A model generated the notes under the pieces. That model searched no databases. It was given only the letters and a program-made list of their open reading frames with translations, and was not told the origin of the DNA. Made by a program: the position numbers and the translations under genes. 9,001 bases of DNA. Source: an uncultured bacterium. Its GTDB lineage: Bacteria > Bacillota > Clostridia > Oscillospirales > Ruminococcaceae. Positions 1 to 7,592 of the stretch are shown here, in pieces; within the stretch, counting starts at the first letter, position 1; every line of letters starts with the position of its first letter. The stretch is from NCBI GenBank assembly GCA_905214265.1, contig CAJMLQ010000120.1, forward strand, positions 1-9,001, read 5' to 3'.

Positions 1-323
1 CTGCCGATATTGATGGCGCGACCCGTCTGCAGAAGATCATGTACATCAATTTTCTGGTTTTGCTGCCCACGATTGTGGTGCTCCTGATCCTTCAGTGCGG
101 TTCGCTGCTGAGCATTGGCTATGAGAAGGTTTATCTTCTTCAAACAGACGCGAATTTGAAGGCATCCGAAGTCATTTCTACCTACGTTTATAAAATCGGT
201 CTAATTCAGAACGACTATTCTTTTTCAACTGCAACAGGAATCTTCAACTCTGTCGTGAATTCCGCCATTCTTTTGATCGCCAATACAATTTCGCGCAAAG
301 TCGGAAAAGTTGGACTCTGGTAA
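1..323 (+). CDS. ABC sugar transporter permease, LplB-like (5'-truncated by window)
   Basis: C-terminal 106 residues of an inner-membrane permease of a carbohydrate ABC importer. The gene enters from before the window; the first whole codon is at base 3. The visible part opens inside the EAA loop that docks the ATPase (ADIDGA then RLQKI), followed by a hydrophobic segment (FLVLLPTIVVLLILQ). Next comes the stretch typical of the LplB/YtcP group: GYEKVYLLQ, then EVISTYVYKIGL, then a final membrane helix, ending in the usual GLW before TAA. In this group the permease pairs with an LplC-type permease and an LplA-type lipoprotein, and exactly that pair follows, 34 bases downstream. The substrate class (oligosaccharide) is inferred from the family. 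Where the gene starts and what lies upstream cannot be seen. Confidence 0.93.
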   Translation, partial: ADIDGATRLQKIMYINFLVLLPTIVVLLILQCGSLLSIGYEKVYLLQTDANLKASEVISTYVYKIGLIQNDYSFSTATGIFNSVVNSAILLIANTISRKVGKVGLW

Positions 324-357
324 GTGCCGCTTCACCGGGAAAGGACGAGCATTGATT

Positions 358-1290
358 ATGAACACACGCATAAAGTCACTTGATTATCGCACCAGAGATC
401 GAATCTTCATGTTTTTTCTCTACACATTCCTTGCCCTCTTTTTTGTGGTTCAGTTGTATCCGATCGTCTATATCGTCAGCGCTTCCTTCAGTGAACCGGC
501 GGCTGTATCCAATGGAACCATGGTACTGTGGCCGGTGAATCCGTCATTAGAAGGCTACAAGTATATTCTACAGTACTCGGATATCTGGACAGGCTATGCC
601 AATACGATATTTTATACTGTCTTTGGAACCCTTGTCAATCTTGTCATTACGCTTCCAGCTGCGTATGCGGTTTCGCGGAGAGACATGAAGGGTTCGTGGC
701 TGGTGATGATATTTTACATGATTACAATGTATTTCAGCGGTGGCCTGATTCCGAGCTACCTGAACATCAATTCTCTTGGCCTTTATAATACCCGTCTGAT
801 TATGCTGATTATTGGAGGCCTGTCCGTTTATAATCTCATTGTGGCACGTACATTTTTTACAAATTCCATTCCCTGGGAGTTGCACGAGGCGGCTCGAATT
901 GACGGGTGCAATGATTTTCAGATGTTCTGGAAGATTGTGCTGCCGCTGTCCGCTCCGATTATCGTTGTGCTGTCGCTGTATTATGGCGTAGGACATTGGA
1001 ATCAGTATTTCCAGGCGATGGTTTATCTGCGCGACCGAGCCAAGTATCCGCTGCAACTGTTTCTGCGCGAAATCCTGGTACAGAGCAAATTTGTAGAATC
1101 CGCCATTTCTGAGGGCGTTCAGAATGGATTTTCTGCAGAAGAGATGGCGTATATGACCAAAAAGGCTGACACGGCTAACATGATCAAGTACTGCGTTATC
1201 ATTGTTGCCACAGTACCCATGATGGCGATTTACCCATGGTTGCAGCGCTTTTTTGCAAAAGGCGTTATGATCGGTGCAGTTAAAGGCTGA
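358..1290 (+). CDS. ABC sugar transporter permease, LplC/YtcP-like
   Basis: 310-residue inner-membrane permease, the second half of a heterodimeric carbohydrate importer channel. The first membrane helix is at about residues 17-38, and roughly six hydrophobic segments are visible in all. The EAA motif is intact: E177-A178-A179, G183, then I193-x-L195-P196, the surface that contacts the ATPase. The end (MAIYPWLQRFF, then GVMIGAVKG) is typical of the LplC/YtcP subgroup of the MalG-like permeases. Start: ATG 358 has a GGGAAAGGA-like site at 337-344, slightly far away (13 bases). A TTG at 352 is in frame with better spacing and is a real alternative. The open frame reaches back to TTG 310, but that would overlap the previous gene without a ribosome site. 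It probably shares a transcript with the upstream permease. No cognate ATPase is visible, as is usual for systems that use a shared MsmX-type ATPase. Confidence 0.95.
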   Translation: MNTRIKSLDYRTRDRIFMFFLYTFLALFFVVQLYPIVYIVSASFSEPAAVSNGTMVLWPVNPSLEGYKYILQYSDIWTGYANTIFYTVFGTLVNLVITLPAAYAVSRRDMKGSWLVMIFYMITMYFSGGLIPSYLNINSLGLYNTRLIMLIIGGLSVYNLIVARTFFTNSIPWELHEAARIDGCNDFQMFWKIVLPLSAPIIVVLSLYYGVGHWNQYFQAMVYLRDRAKYPLQLFLREILVQSKFVESAISEGVQNGFSAEEMAYMTKKADTANMIKYCVIIVATVPMMAIYPWLQRFFAKGVMIGAVKG

Positions 1291-1318
1291 AGTTGTTTAT
1301 GTTCTTCCGGTACTTCTG

Positions 1319-1327
1319 TGCTATAAT
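1319..1327 (+). promoter_or_regulatory. Extended -10 promoter candidate before the binding-protein gene
   Basis: The spacer between the permease and the binding-protein gene contains TGCTATAAT, a perfect extended -10 (TGn-TATAAT). A 17-base spacer would put the -35 at 1299-1304 (ATGTTC), which is a poor match, but extended -10 promoters tolerate weak -35 boxes. Transcription would begin near 1334, giving a leader of about 38 bases that carries the GGAGG site. This would give the binding protein its own extra transcription, which fits the excess of binding protein over permease normal in these importers. No start site has been measured. Confidence 0.5.
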
Positions 1328-1360
1328 AAATGTTGCAGGGGGCCGTGAAGCAAATAAAAA

Positions 1361-1365
1361 GGAGG
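1361..1365 (+). promoter_or_regulatory. Strong ribosome binding site (GGAGG) of the binding-protein gene
   Basis: AAAAAGGAGGAAATCATATG: a full GGAGG sits 7 bases before ATG 1373 in an A-rich context. It fixes the start of the binding protein and predicts high translation. Confidence 0.85.
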
Positions 1366-1372
1366 AAATCAT

Positions 1373-3082
1373 ATGAAAGCAAACTCTTGGAAACGAACCT
1401 TTTCCGCTGTACTGGCTGCCCTGCTGTGTGTGTCGGCAGCAGGGTGCGGACAGAATGAAGCCTCTTCCAAAGAATCCATACCGCAGTCATCTGCCGCGCA
1501 AAGTGAATCTTCTTCCAGCGAAGAAAAGCTCTACTACAACAAGACCGGCTATCCCATCTGCGACGAAACCATTACCGTGACCTGCTCGGGGCCCAACGGC
1601 TCTTCCTATGACTGGAACGCTACCCGCTTCAAGGAAGAGATGCGCGACCGCATGGGAATCGACATCGAATTTACTTCCTATTCCCCGGACGACTGGAATA
1701 CGCAGCTGAGCCTGATGATCAGCTCCGATACGCTGACGGATCTGATCTGTCACGCGTCGATCGACCGCAGCCAGATGAACCTCTGGGGAGCGGACGGATA
1801 TTTTCTGGATATCAGCCAGTATCTGGAGTTGGCGCCGAATATGAACGCCCTGTTTGAGGCGGAGCCGGCGCTGAAGGCAACCTTTACCAGCGATACCGGC
1901 GCGATCTACGGTCTGAACCAGATCAACCGCGCGGCGTTTTCCAATATGGCGCTGACCTTTATCAACAACCGCTGGCTGAAGAATGTGGGCATGGAGACGC
2001 CCACGACCACCGATGAGCTGTATGAGGTGCTGAAGGCCTTCAAGGAACAGGATGCCAACGGAAACGGCGATCCCAACGATGAGATTCCCTACGGCGCCGG
2101 CAAGGGCTACACCAGCTCCCCGGAGCGGACGCTCCTGAATGCCTTCGGCGTTTACAGCACCAATGCGAATTATTGCCTCCAGGTTGTGGATGGAAAGGTG
2201 TCCGCAGGCAATACCACGGAAAATTATAAGGCATTCCTGAAGTATATGCATAAGCTTTACGAGGAAGGACTGATGGATCCGGAGGCCTATGTCCAGACGG
2301 CGGAACAGATGCTGGACAAGGGCAAAAACGACCGGATCGGATTCTACGGCGGAAATGAACCCGCTTTTATCCGCGGCCTGACCCAGGAAGAAGATATCAA
2401 CTGGGATGCCATCATGGGATTGACCTCGCCGATGTCCGACACCAAGGCAGTTACCCTGACATCCGGCATTTCCGGAAGCGTTCGGATGGCGATCAGCAAT
2501 ACCACACAGTATCCGGAGGCTCTTGTGCGGCTGTTTGATTATTTTTATACCGATGAGGGCCGTATTGAAACCCGGTATGGTTATGAAGGCGAAAGCTTCC
2601 AGTGGGTGGAGGATGACGTCGTCGGCGGAAAAGCCCCTGCTTACATTCAGTCGGAGGATGAAACCGGCAGACAGTTCAAGTACATCCTGGACTACGCCTT
2701 TGATGTGAACTTCGTGACCAATAAATTCGACACCTGTGCGGGAGTGGATTATTCGACGCTTCCGGAGGAGGACTATGTCAAACTGGTCGGCGCCTATGGA
2801 TGGGTGGCTCCGATTTACAAGGCCTTCAATGCGGATGGTATCGTTTCTGTTTCGACCTATCCCAATGTCTCCTATACCCAGGAGGAGGCAACCGAGCGTG
2901 CGACTCTGCTGAATGATATTACCAATACCGCTTCCAACGCCAAGGTAAGCTTCATCACCGGAGAAACGGACATCGACAGCGGCTGGGAAAACTATGTTTC
3001 CGAGCTGAATCAGATGGGACTGGAGCGGCTTGTCGAGATTGATCAGGCGGCCTATGACCGCTTCGCAGCGAATATGAAGTAA
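1373..3082 (+). CDS. Lipoprotein substrate-binding protein of a sugar ABC importer (LplA/YtcQ-like)
   Basis: 569-residue extracellular solute-binding protein that should capture an oligosaccharide and hand it to the two permeases encoded upstream. It begins with a lipoprotein signal peptide (basic W6-K7-R8, a hydrophobic core, lipobox AAG-C25), so C25 would be lipidated and the protein tethered outside the membrane. A Ser/Glu-rich linker follows at about residues 27-52. Residues 227-237 read D-x-N-x-N-x-D-x-x-D-E then IP, an EF-hand-like calcium loop known from large binding proteins such as AlgQ1/AlgQ2 and Smon0123. Those bind acidic oligosaccharides (alginate; unsaturated glycosaminoglycan disaccharides), so an acidic ligand is possible but not proven. 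Length fits the large LplA/YtcQ class. Codon use is more GC-rich at third positions than in the neighbours, and TTA, CTA and TCA codons are almost absent, which fits high expression. A likely terminator follows the stop. Confidence 0.95.
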   Translation: MKANSWKRTFSAVLAALLCVSAAGCGQNEASSKESIPQSSAAQSESSSSEEKLYYNKTGYPICDETITVTCSGPNGSSYDWNATRFKEEMRDRMGIDIEFTSYSPDDWNTQLSLMISSDTLTDLICHASIDRSQMNLWGADGYFLDISQYLELAPNMNALFEAEPALKATFTSDTGAIYGLNQINRAAFSNMALTFINNRWLKNVGMETPTTTDELYEVLKAFKEQDANGNGDPNDEIPYGAGKGYTSSPERTLLNAFGVYSTNANYCLQVVDGKVSAGNTTENYKAFLKYMHKLYEEGLMDPEAYVQTAEQMLDKGKNDRIGFYGGNEPAFIRGLTQEEDINWDAIMGLTSPMSDTKAVTLTSGISGSVRMAISNTTQYPEALVRLFDYFYTDEGRIETRYGYEGESFQWVEDDVVGGKAPAYIQSEDETGRQFKYILDYAFDVNFVTNKFDTCAGVDYSTLPEEDYVKLVGAYGWVAPIYKAFNADGIVSVSTYPNVSYTQEEATERATLLNDITNTASNAKVSFITGETDIDSGWENYVSELNQMGLERLVEIDQAAYDRFAANMK

Positions 3083-3114
3083 GACTCTGTCAGGATCCTG
3101 AGTGCGAAATTTTT

Positions 3115-3151
3115 GTAAAACAGATGACCGGAAAACGGCCATCTGTTTTAC
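3115..3151 (+). terminator. Hairpin after the binding-protein gene, probable rho-independent terminator
   Basis: A perfect 12-bp stem (GTAAAACAGATG with CATCTGTTTTAC), one A/C mismatch, then three more pairs (CCG/CGG) closed by a GAAAA loop. The T-run (TTTT, 3146-3149) lies in the 3' arm, paired with AAAA at the base, and ACGGCGTTTTA follows, so the free U-tract is imperfect. It starts 32 bases after the stop of the binding-protein gene and ends 53 bases before the regulator start. The stem is far longer than chance. It could stop most transcription, protect the mRNA 3' end, or do both with read-through into the regulator. Confidence 0.75.
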
Positions 3152-3204
3152 GGCGTTTTAGGCGGGGGCGGTTTTGTGAATCTGTTTTGGAAAGGAGCTA
3201 CACA

Positions 3205-5364
3205 ATGGCGCGAAAAAGGGCGGCTGTGCATTTCCTGCTGACATATCTCTGCGTTTTGCTGCCGGTGCTGATCGTCAGCTTTGTTCTTGCGCAAAATATG
3301 ACGGGCAGATTAAAAAAGCAAGAGGAGCGTTCAGTGGAAAAGCAACTGAGTCTGATCTGCAACGAGCTGGATCGGATACAGATCTCCTATCATGAAAAAA
3401 GCCAGCGGCTCGCTTTTATGCCGGAGTTTGCCTACCATAAAATGGCGGATAATCCCGCTGCAGCCTATGACGGGCTGAATCTGCTCAGTGACATGACGTA
3501 TTTTGATTCCGATGTCAGTGATATTTTTCTGTACTACGATACGGGAAAAATCTATTCATCCCGGAGAGTATCAGACAGCAGAATCCACTTCAGCCAGGTG
3601 CTTAGCTGTACAGAGGAAAGTACCCGGATTGGGTTGGAAAAGCTGGAGTCACCAGAATTTTCGGTTTGCAACTTGCAGCGGACAGATACAGGGGGCTCTG
3701 TTCTGCTGCATTATCCGGTGCGGCAAAGTAGCGGCATACGGGGTGCGTCTTCTGTTAATTTTACCATTCCCTATTCGGTATTCTGCGAACTGTTCAGACC
3801 GTTTCAGTATATGGATACCGGATTCATTCGGATGGCACTTCCCACAGGACAGAAGCTTTGTTTTTCCATCAGCCAGGAAGTCGGGATTTGGGTGATCGCC
3901 GAGAGAGATTATCCGGGAGAAGCTGGGAGCTATATGGTTACGACAAATAATTCGGAGCTTTTGAATATTCAAATCGAGCTCTTATACCAGCCGGATCAGT
4001 TTTATTCCGGCATTCGGCGCTGGCAGTACATGAACTATTTGATCATTATTGCTGCGATGATGATCTCAGCGCTGATTGCATGGCGGTTCAGTGACTGGAG
4101 GTTGTGCCAGCTTCAGGCGCTGGAGCGGGAAATTCGGGAAGACTTTGTGGGAAAAAGCCGCTACAAGGGCTTTGAATTTACCTTTTTTGATGAAACGCTG
4201 AAACGGGCACTTTCGGATAAAACGCTTCTGATCAACCAGCGTAATGAGGTCATCAAGCAGCAGGCCGCGCAGATGCTTTTTAATGGCCTGATTCAGGAAC
4301 GGGATGTAATCAATCGAATTCTGGAACCCTGCGGAATTGAACTGTTTGAAGATTATTATTTTGTAGGCAGTGTTGTGACGGAAAACGAAGACCGTTTCTG
4401 TCAGCAGCTGAGGCATGTTTTGCGCAATGATCTTTACTGTGAATGCGCGATCGGCGGAATGAAGGTATTTTGTTTTCTGGCAGAAACGGCCGCGCCGGAT
4501 CTTGAGGAGCATCAGCGAATGATGTTTGCTCATCATCTTCGGCACGTTTTGGTTGATATGGGCAATGTTGGTGTGCGGATAGGAATCAGTCGGGTATATG
4601 ATACGTTATCTCTGGCCTGCTTTGCTTATCAGGAGGCCTGCAGTGCTGCGGATCATCTGATTTCCGGAGTGCTGACGGATGTGTGTGCTGTATGGGAAAG
4701 CATCGAGCATGATTCCTGCGGGCCGCTTCAGCTTGACGGCGAAAATATGGACATGTTCTCACAGGCTCTTAAGGAGCTAAGACCGGCGGATGCCCTGAAG
4801 ATCCTTCATAAAATGTGTCGGGATATCCGGGTGAGTCAGGGAACAGACGCGAACAAGTCTTATCTTCGCTATCGGATACTGCAAACGCTGATTTCCGGCC
4901 GTGAGAGCAATGAGCGGCTAGCGGTCGATGCGGTTCAGATATCGCCCAATGACCAGGAAAGCTTTGAAAAAAGTATGGAGCGCGTGATCAGACAGTATTT
5001 TTCCGATATAACGCCGGATCAGAAATATGAAAAGGTGACCCGATACATTCATGAGCATTATTCGGACAGCAGCCTTTCTGCCGAAAGCGTGGCGGCTGCC
5101 ACGGGACTGGATAAGACCCATCTGAGCCGGCTGTTCCGCTCCAGAGACAATACGACCTATATCGAGTATCTGACCCGCATTCGAATGGGAAAAGCCCGCG
5201 ATCTGCTGCTGAATACGGATATTCCCGTCAAGGAGATCTGTATCCGCGTCGGCTATCTGGATGTCTCCAGCTTCCGAAAAAAATTTAGAGCATTCTATCA
5301 TCAGAATATCTCCGACTTTCGGGATAGCACACGCTCTCCGAATGCGGATCACCCGTCAGAATAA
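3205..5364 (+). CDS. Membrane-anchored AraC-family transcriptional regulator with extracellular sensor domain
   Basis: 719-residue one-component regulator that should sense an outside signal and bind DNA inside. Order: short basic N-terminus; membrane helix 1 at about residues 8-29; an extracytoplasmic domain of about 245 residues, the size and place of a Cache-type sensor (fold not provable here); membrane helix 2 at about 278-295; a linker region. From about 383 to 485 lies a degenerate GGDEF-like domain of the CdaR/YesN kind, with VRIGISRVY at 457-465 and an AYQEA-type helix after it; the cyclase GGDEF signature is missing. The C-terminus (606-719) is an AraC double helix-turn-helix: helix pair 1 at about 624-645, and the second with VGYLDVSSFRKKF at 682-694. 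Start: ATG 3205 has AAAGGAG 7 bases upstream; the frame opens earlier but that part overlaps the terminator hairpin. It lies beside importer genes and is the likely local regulator of the locus. The esterase gene follows 21 bases later. Confidence 0.93.
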   Translation: MARKRAAVHFLLTYLCVLLPVLIVSFVLAQNMTGRLKKQEERSVEKQLSLICNELDRIQISYHEKSQRLAFMPEFAYHKMADNPAAAYDGLNLLSDMTYFDSDVSDIFLYYDTGKIYSSRRVSDSRIHFSQVLSCTEESTRIGLEKLESPEFSVCNLQRTDTGGSVLLHYPVRQSSGIRGASSVNFTIPYSVFCELFRPFQYMDTGFIRMALPTGQKLCFSISQEVGIWVIAERDYPGEAGSYMVTTNNSELLNIQIELLYQPDQFYSGIRRWQYMNYLIIIAAMMISALIAWRFSDWRLCQLQALEREIREDFVGKSRYKGFEFTFFDETLKRALSDKTLLINQRNEVIKQQAAQMLFNGLIQERDVINRILEPCGIELFEDYYFVGSVVTENEDRFCQQLRHVLRNDLYCECAIGGMKVFCFLAETAAPDLEEHQRMMFAHHLRHVLVDMGNVGVRIGISRVYDTLSLACFAYQEACSAADHLISGVLTDVCAVWESIEHDSCGPLQLDGENMDMFSQALKELRPADALKILHKMCRDIRVSQGTDANKSYLRYRILQTLISGRESNERLAVDAVQISPNDQESFEKSMERVIRQYFSDITPDQKYEKVTRYIHEHYSDSSLSAESVAAATGLDKTHLSRLFRSRDNTTYIEYLTRIRMGKARDLLLNTDIPVKEICIRVGYLDVSSFRKKFRAFYHQNISDFRDSTRSPNADHPSE

Positions 5365-5385
5365 AAGAAAAGCAGGAGAGAATAT

Positions 5386-6237
5386 ATGCGAGCAGAAAGA
5401 TTCTATTTAAAAAACACTTTTCCTGTCCTTGGTGAGGGAGACAGAAACCCATGCCTGGACGCCTATATACCAGATAACGTTCCAAAGCTTTACCCGGACA
5501 GGAAGCATCCGGCTGTTCTGATCTGTCCCGGAGGAGCCTATATCGACCTTGCGGAAAGGGAATGCGAGCCTGTGGCGCTGTTTTTCATGTCATTGGGCTT
5601 CGCTTCGTTCGTCCTTCGGTACAGTACCGCACCGACGCATTATCCTGTCCAACTGATGGAAGCGTCCGCGTCGGCTGCTTTCATCCGCAGTCATGCCGGG
5701 AGCTTTCAGATCGATGTCGGTCGTTTTTTTGTCTGCGGCTTTTCCGCCGGAGGGCATCTGGCCGGAAGTCTTGGCATTCTGGGAAATGATCCGGCTGTCC
5801 TCGCGCCGCTCGGCATTGAGCGGGCACAGAGCAGACCCGATGGAATGATTCTGTGCTATCCTGTGGTGGACAGCAGCATCTACAGCGAACGGATCAATTG
5901 CTTTGACTTCTTGATGGGCAAGAAGAGCTGTCAGGAGCTTCGTGAAAAGGCTTCTCTCAGCCGCCATGTCACTGCGGAAACACCTCCTGCATTTTTATGG
6001 CATACGGTGCCGGATGCTTCGGTGCCGGTTCAGAGCTCGCTTGTGCTGGCGGCTGCCCTGGAGGAAAAGGGGGTTCCCTTTGAACTTCATATTTTTTGCA
6101 AGGGACCTCATGGGCTGAGTCTTTGCAATCATCAGACGGCCTCTGAAGAAACGCCGCAATACGTTAATCCGGAGGACGCACAGTGGAAGGAGCTTCTGAA
6201 GAATTGGCTGTCGGCTGAATATAAAATTCAAATGTGA
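5386..6237 (+). CDS. Alpha/beta-hydrolase, probable carbohydrate acetyl-esterase
   Basis: 283-residue serine hydrolase of the BD-FAE/acetyl-xylan-esterase-like group, expected to remove acetyl or other acyl groups from sugars. The oxyanion-hole motif P48-G-G-A-Y52 replaces the HGG of related esterases and is followed by AERECEPVA, as usual in this group. The nucleophile elbow is G118-F-S120-A-G122-G-H124. Probable acid: D210 in VPDASVPV; probable base: H242 in GPHG. So the full Ser-Asp-His triad is present. No signal peptide or membrane segment is visible, so it should work in the cytoplasm on imported sugars. Start: ATG 5386 follows AGGAGAG (5374-5380). It sits 21 bases after the regulator and runs into the oxidoreductase gene, so these genes are probably one transcript. 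The acyl group and sugar are not known; a peptidase-like or lipase-like role is less likely. Confidence 0.9.
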   Translation: MRAERFYLKNTFPVLGEGDRNPCLDAYIPDNVPKLYPDRKHPAVLICPGGAYIDLAERECEPVALFFMSLGFASFVLRYSTAPTHYPVQLMEASASAAFIRSHAGSFQIDVGRFFVCGFSAGGHLAGSLGILGNDPAVLAPLGIERAQSRPDGMILCYPVVDSSIYSERINCFDFLMGKKSCQELREKASLSRHVTAETPPAFLWHTVPDASVPVQSSLVLAAALEEKGVPFELHIFCKGPHGLSLCNHQTASEETPQYVNPEDAQWKELLKNWLSAEYKIQM

Positions 6238-6242
6238 AGGCC

Positions 6243-6248
6243 AGGAGG
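6243..6248 (+). promoter_or_regulatory. Ribosome binding site deciding the oxidoreductase start
   Basis: AGGAGG ends 9 bases before ATG 6258 and lies downstream of the in-frame GTG at 6234. It therefore favours ATG 6258 and makes the eight extra residues from the GTG start unlikely. Confidence 0.75.
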
Positions 6249-6257
6249 CAATGCAGG

Positions 6258-7583
6258 ATGAAAATATTGTTTCAACAGGAGATTCCGGTTAAATACGATG
6301 TGGATGTCATGGTCGCAGGGGGCGGTCCCGCTGGTACGGCTGCGGCAATTTCCGCGGCGAGATGCGGCGCTTCGGTCTATCTCGCGGAGAAGTCCCAGTG
6401 TTTCGGCGGCATGGCAACAATTGCCAAGGTGCCGGCTTTTATGCGGTTTTCCGATGGCGCGCATTTTCTTTCCGGTGATATCGGGATGGAGATATTCCGC
6501 GGACTGTATGGAGAAGAGGAAAAATTTACTAGAATCGAGTATCCGATCGATACCGAAAGGCTCAAGGCAATATATGACCGGATGATCCAGGAGAGCGGAG
6601 TATCCTTTTCCTTTGAAAGCAGTCTGACCGGCGTCATCCAAAACGGAGAAACCATCAATTGTGCCGTTGTACACGGCAGAGAGAAGCTTTTTGCGGTAAA
6701 AGCAAAAGTGTTTATCGACGCGACGGGAGACGGTAGCCTTGCTGTCATGAGTGGAGCTGATTTTGAAAAGGGTGACGCCCAAGGGCATATGATGCCCGGA
6801 ACGCTTTGCAGCCAATGGGGCCAGATTGACTGGGAGAAAGCTGTTGTTGAACTCGGAAAAGACCCGGATAACCGTTTCCTGAAAAACGCTTTCCAGGATG
6901 GCATCTTTACCGTAAAGGATCCGTCACTGCCGGGAATGTGGAAACGGGACGACGGATTTGGAGGCGGCAATATCGGCCATGTTTTCGATGTGGACGGAAC
7001 CAGCGAGGATTCCATAACCAAAGGAATGCTGGATGCACGAAAGCGGATACAAGAATATGTGCAATACTATAACCGATACCTGCCAGGATATGAAAGCGCA
7101 AAATTAATCGTGACAGCCGATGTCCTTGGTATACGGGAAACGCGCCGGATTTGCTGCGAATACATGATGACGGCACAGGACTATTTCAGCTATGCGGATT
7201 TCGAAGACGAGATAGGGCGCTACTGCTATCCGATCGATATTCATGCAGCCTTTGTCGGTGACCAGCCGCAATATGCGGGCCTTTATGCCAAGGGATATCC
7301 AAGGGGGCGGAGCTACGGCATTTCCTATCGCGCTCTGCTGCCTAAAAAGACGGAAAACTTGCTGGTCGCTGGAAGATGCATCGGCGCGGATCGCTCGATA
7401 ATGGGTTCCTTGCGCGTGATGCCGGGTTGCCTGATTACCGGAACGGCGGCAGGTGCTGCTGCTGCGGAGGCTGTCAACAGCAACAGAACGCTCAGAGAAA
7501 TAGATATTCGGACGCTGCAGCGGCTTTTGCGGGGGCTGGGCATTTATTTTCACTGCAGCGATCAGGGTGATGCTGCGCTCTGA
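6258..7583 (+). CDS. FAD-dependent oxidoreductase (FAD_oxidored family, PF12831 type)
   Basis: 441-residue flavoprotein. The N-terminal Rossmann fold has the dinucleotide motif G21-G-G23-P-A-G26 and the strand-2 acidic residue E44, which should bind the ribose of FAD. It continues with FGGMAT, then FIDATGDG, the second FAD contact. The C-terminal block has PIDIH, YRALLPK, NLLVAGRCI and RVMPGC followed by an Ala/Gly-rich helix, the usual end of FAD_oxidored proteins. LGIRETRRI is followed by CC, where I recall Gly at this spot in relatives. No signal peptide, so cytoplasmic. Such proteins often sit among genes for glycan breakdown, but for most the reaction is unknown; oxidation of a sugar or sugar acid is an inference. 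Start: ATG 6258 has AGGAGG (6243-6248) 9 bases upstream. An in-frame GTG at 6234 overlaps the esterase stop but lacks a site. Spacing to the esterase is 20 bases, so coupled expression is likely. Confidence 0.9.
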   Translation: MKILFQQEIPVKYDVDVMVAGGGPAGTAAAISAARCGASVYLAEKSQCFGGMATIAKVPAFMRFSDGAHFLSGDIGMEIFRGLYGEEEKFTRIEYPIDTERLKAIYDRMIQESGVSFSFESSLTGVIQNGETINCAVVHGREKLFAVKAKVFIDATGDGSLAVMSGADFEKGDAQGHMMPGTLCSQWGQIDWEKAVVELGKDPDNRFLKNAFQDGIFTVKDPSLPGMWKRDDGFGGGNIGHVFDVDGTSEDSITKGMLDARKRIQEYVQYYNRYLPGYESAKLIVTADVLGIRETRRICCEYMMTAQDYFSYADFEDEIGRYCYPIDIHAAFVGDQPQYAGLYAKGYPRGRSYGISYRALLPKKTENLLVAGRCIGADRSIMGSLRVMPGCLITGTAAGAAAAEAVNSNRTLREIDIRTLQRLLRGLGIYFHCSDQGDAAL

Positions 7584-7592
7584 AAGTCAGAC

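Noticed and set aside
310..357. Earlier TTG start for the second permease
   Set aside because: It overlaps the end of the first permease and has no ribosome site; the usual short basic N-terminus before membrane helix 1 is obtained from ATG 358 (or TTG 352).
3030..3058. TTGTCG-17-TATGAC as a promoter for the regulator
   Set aside because: Only four of six matches in each box and it lies inside the binding-protein coding region upstream of the terminator; likely chance.
1487..3142. 551-codon open frame on the - strand
   Set aside because: It lies codon-on-codon opposite the binding-protein gene and exists because that gene avoids TTA, CTA and TCA. The translation shows no recognisable family, and the sense gene has a lipobox, calcium loop and ribosome site.
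3124..3204. Upstream ATG extending the AraC regulator by 27 residues
   Set aside because: The extension is encoded within the terminator hairpin, is Arg-rich without family likeness, and ATG 3205 has an ideal AAAGGAG site.
6234..6257. GTG start overlapping the esterase stop for the oxidoreductase
   Set aside because: No ribosome site precedes it, while AGGAGG stands at the right distance before ATG 6258.
6228..7021. Overlapping - strand open frames opposite the oxidoreductase gene
   Set aside because: Low-complexity shadow translations with no start signals, opposite a gene with clear FAD motifs.
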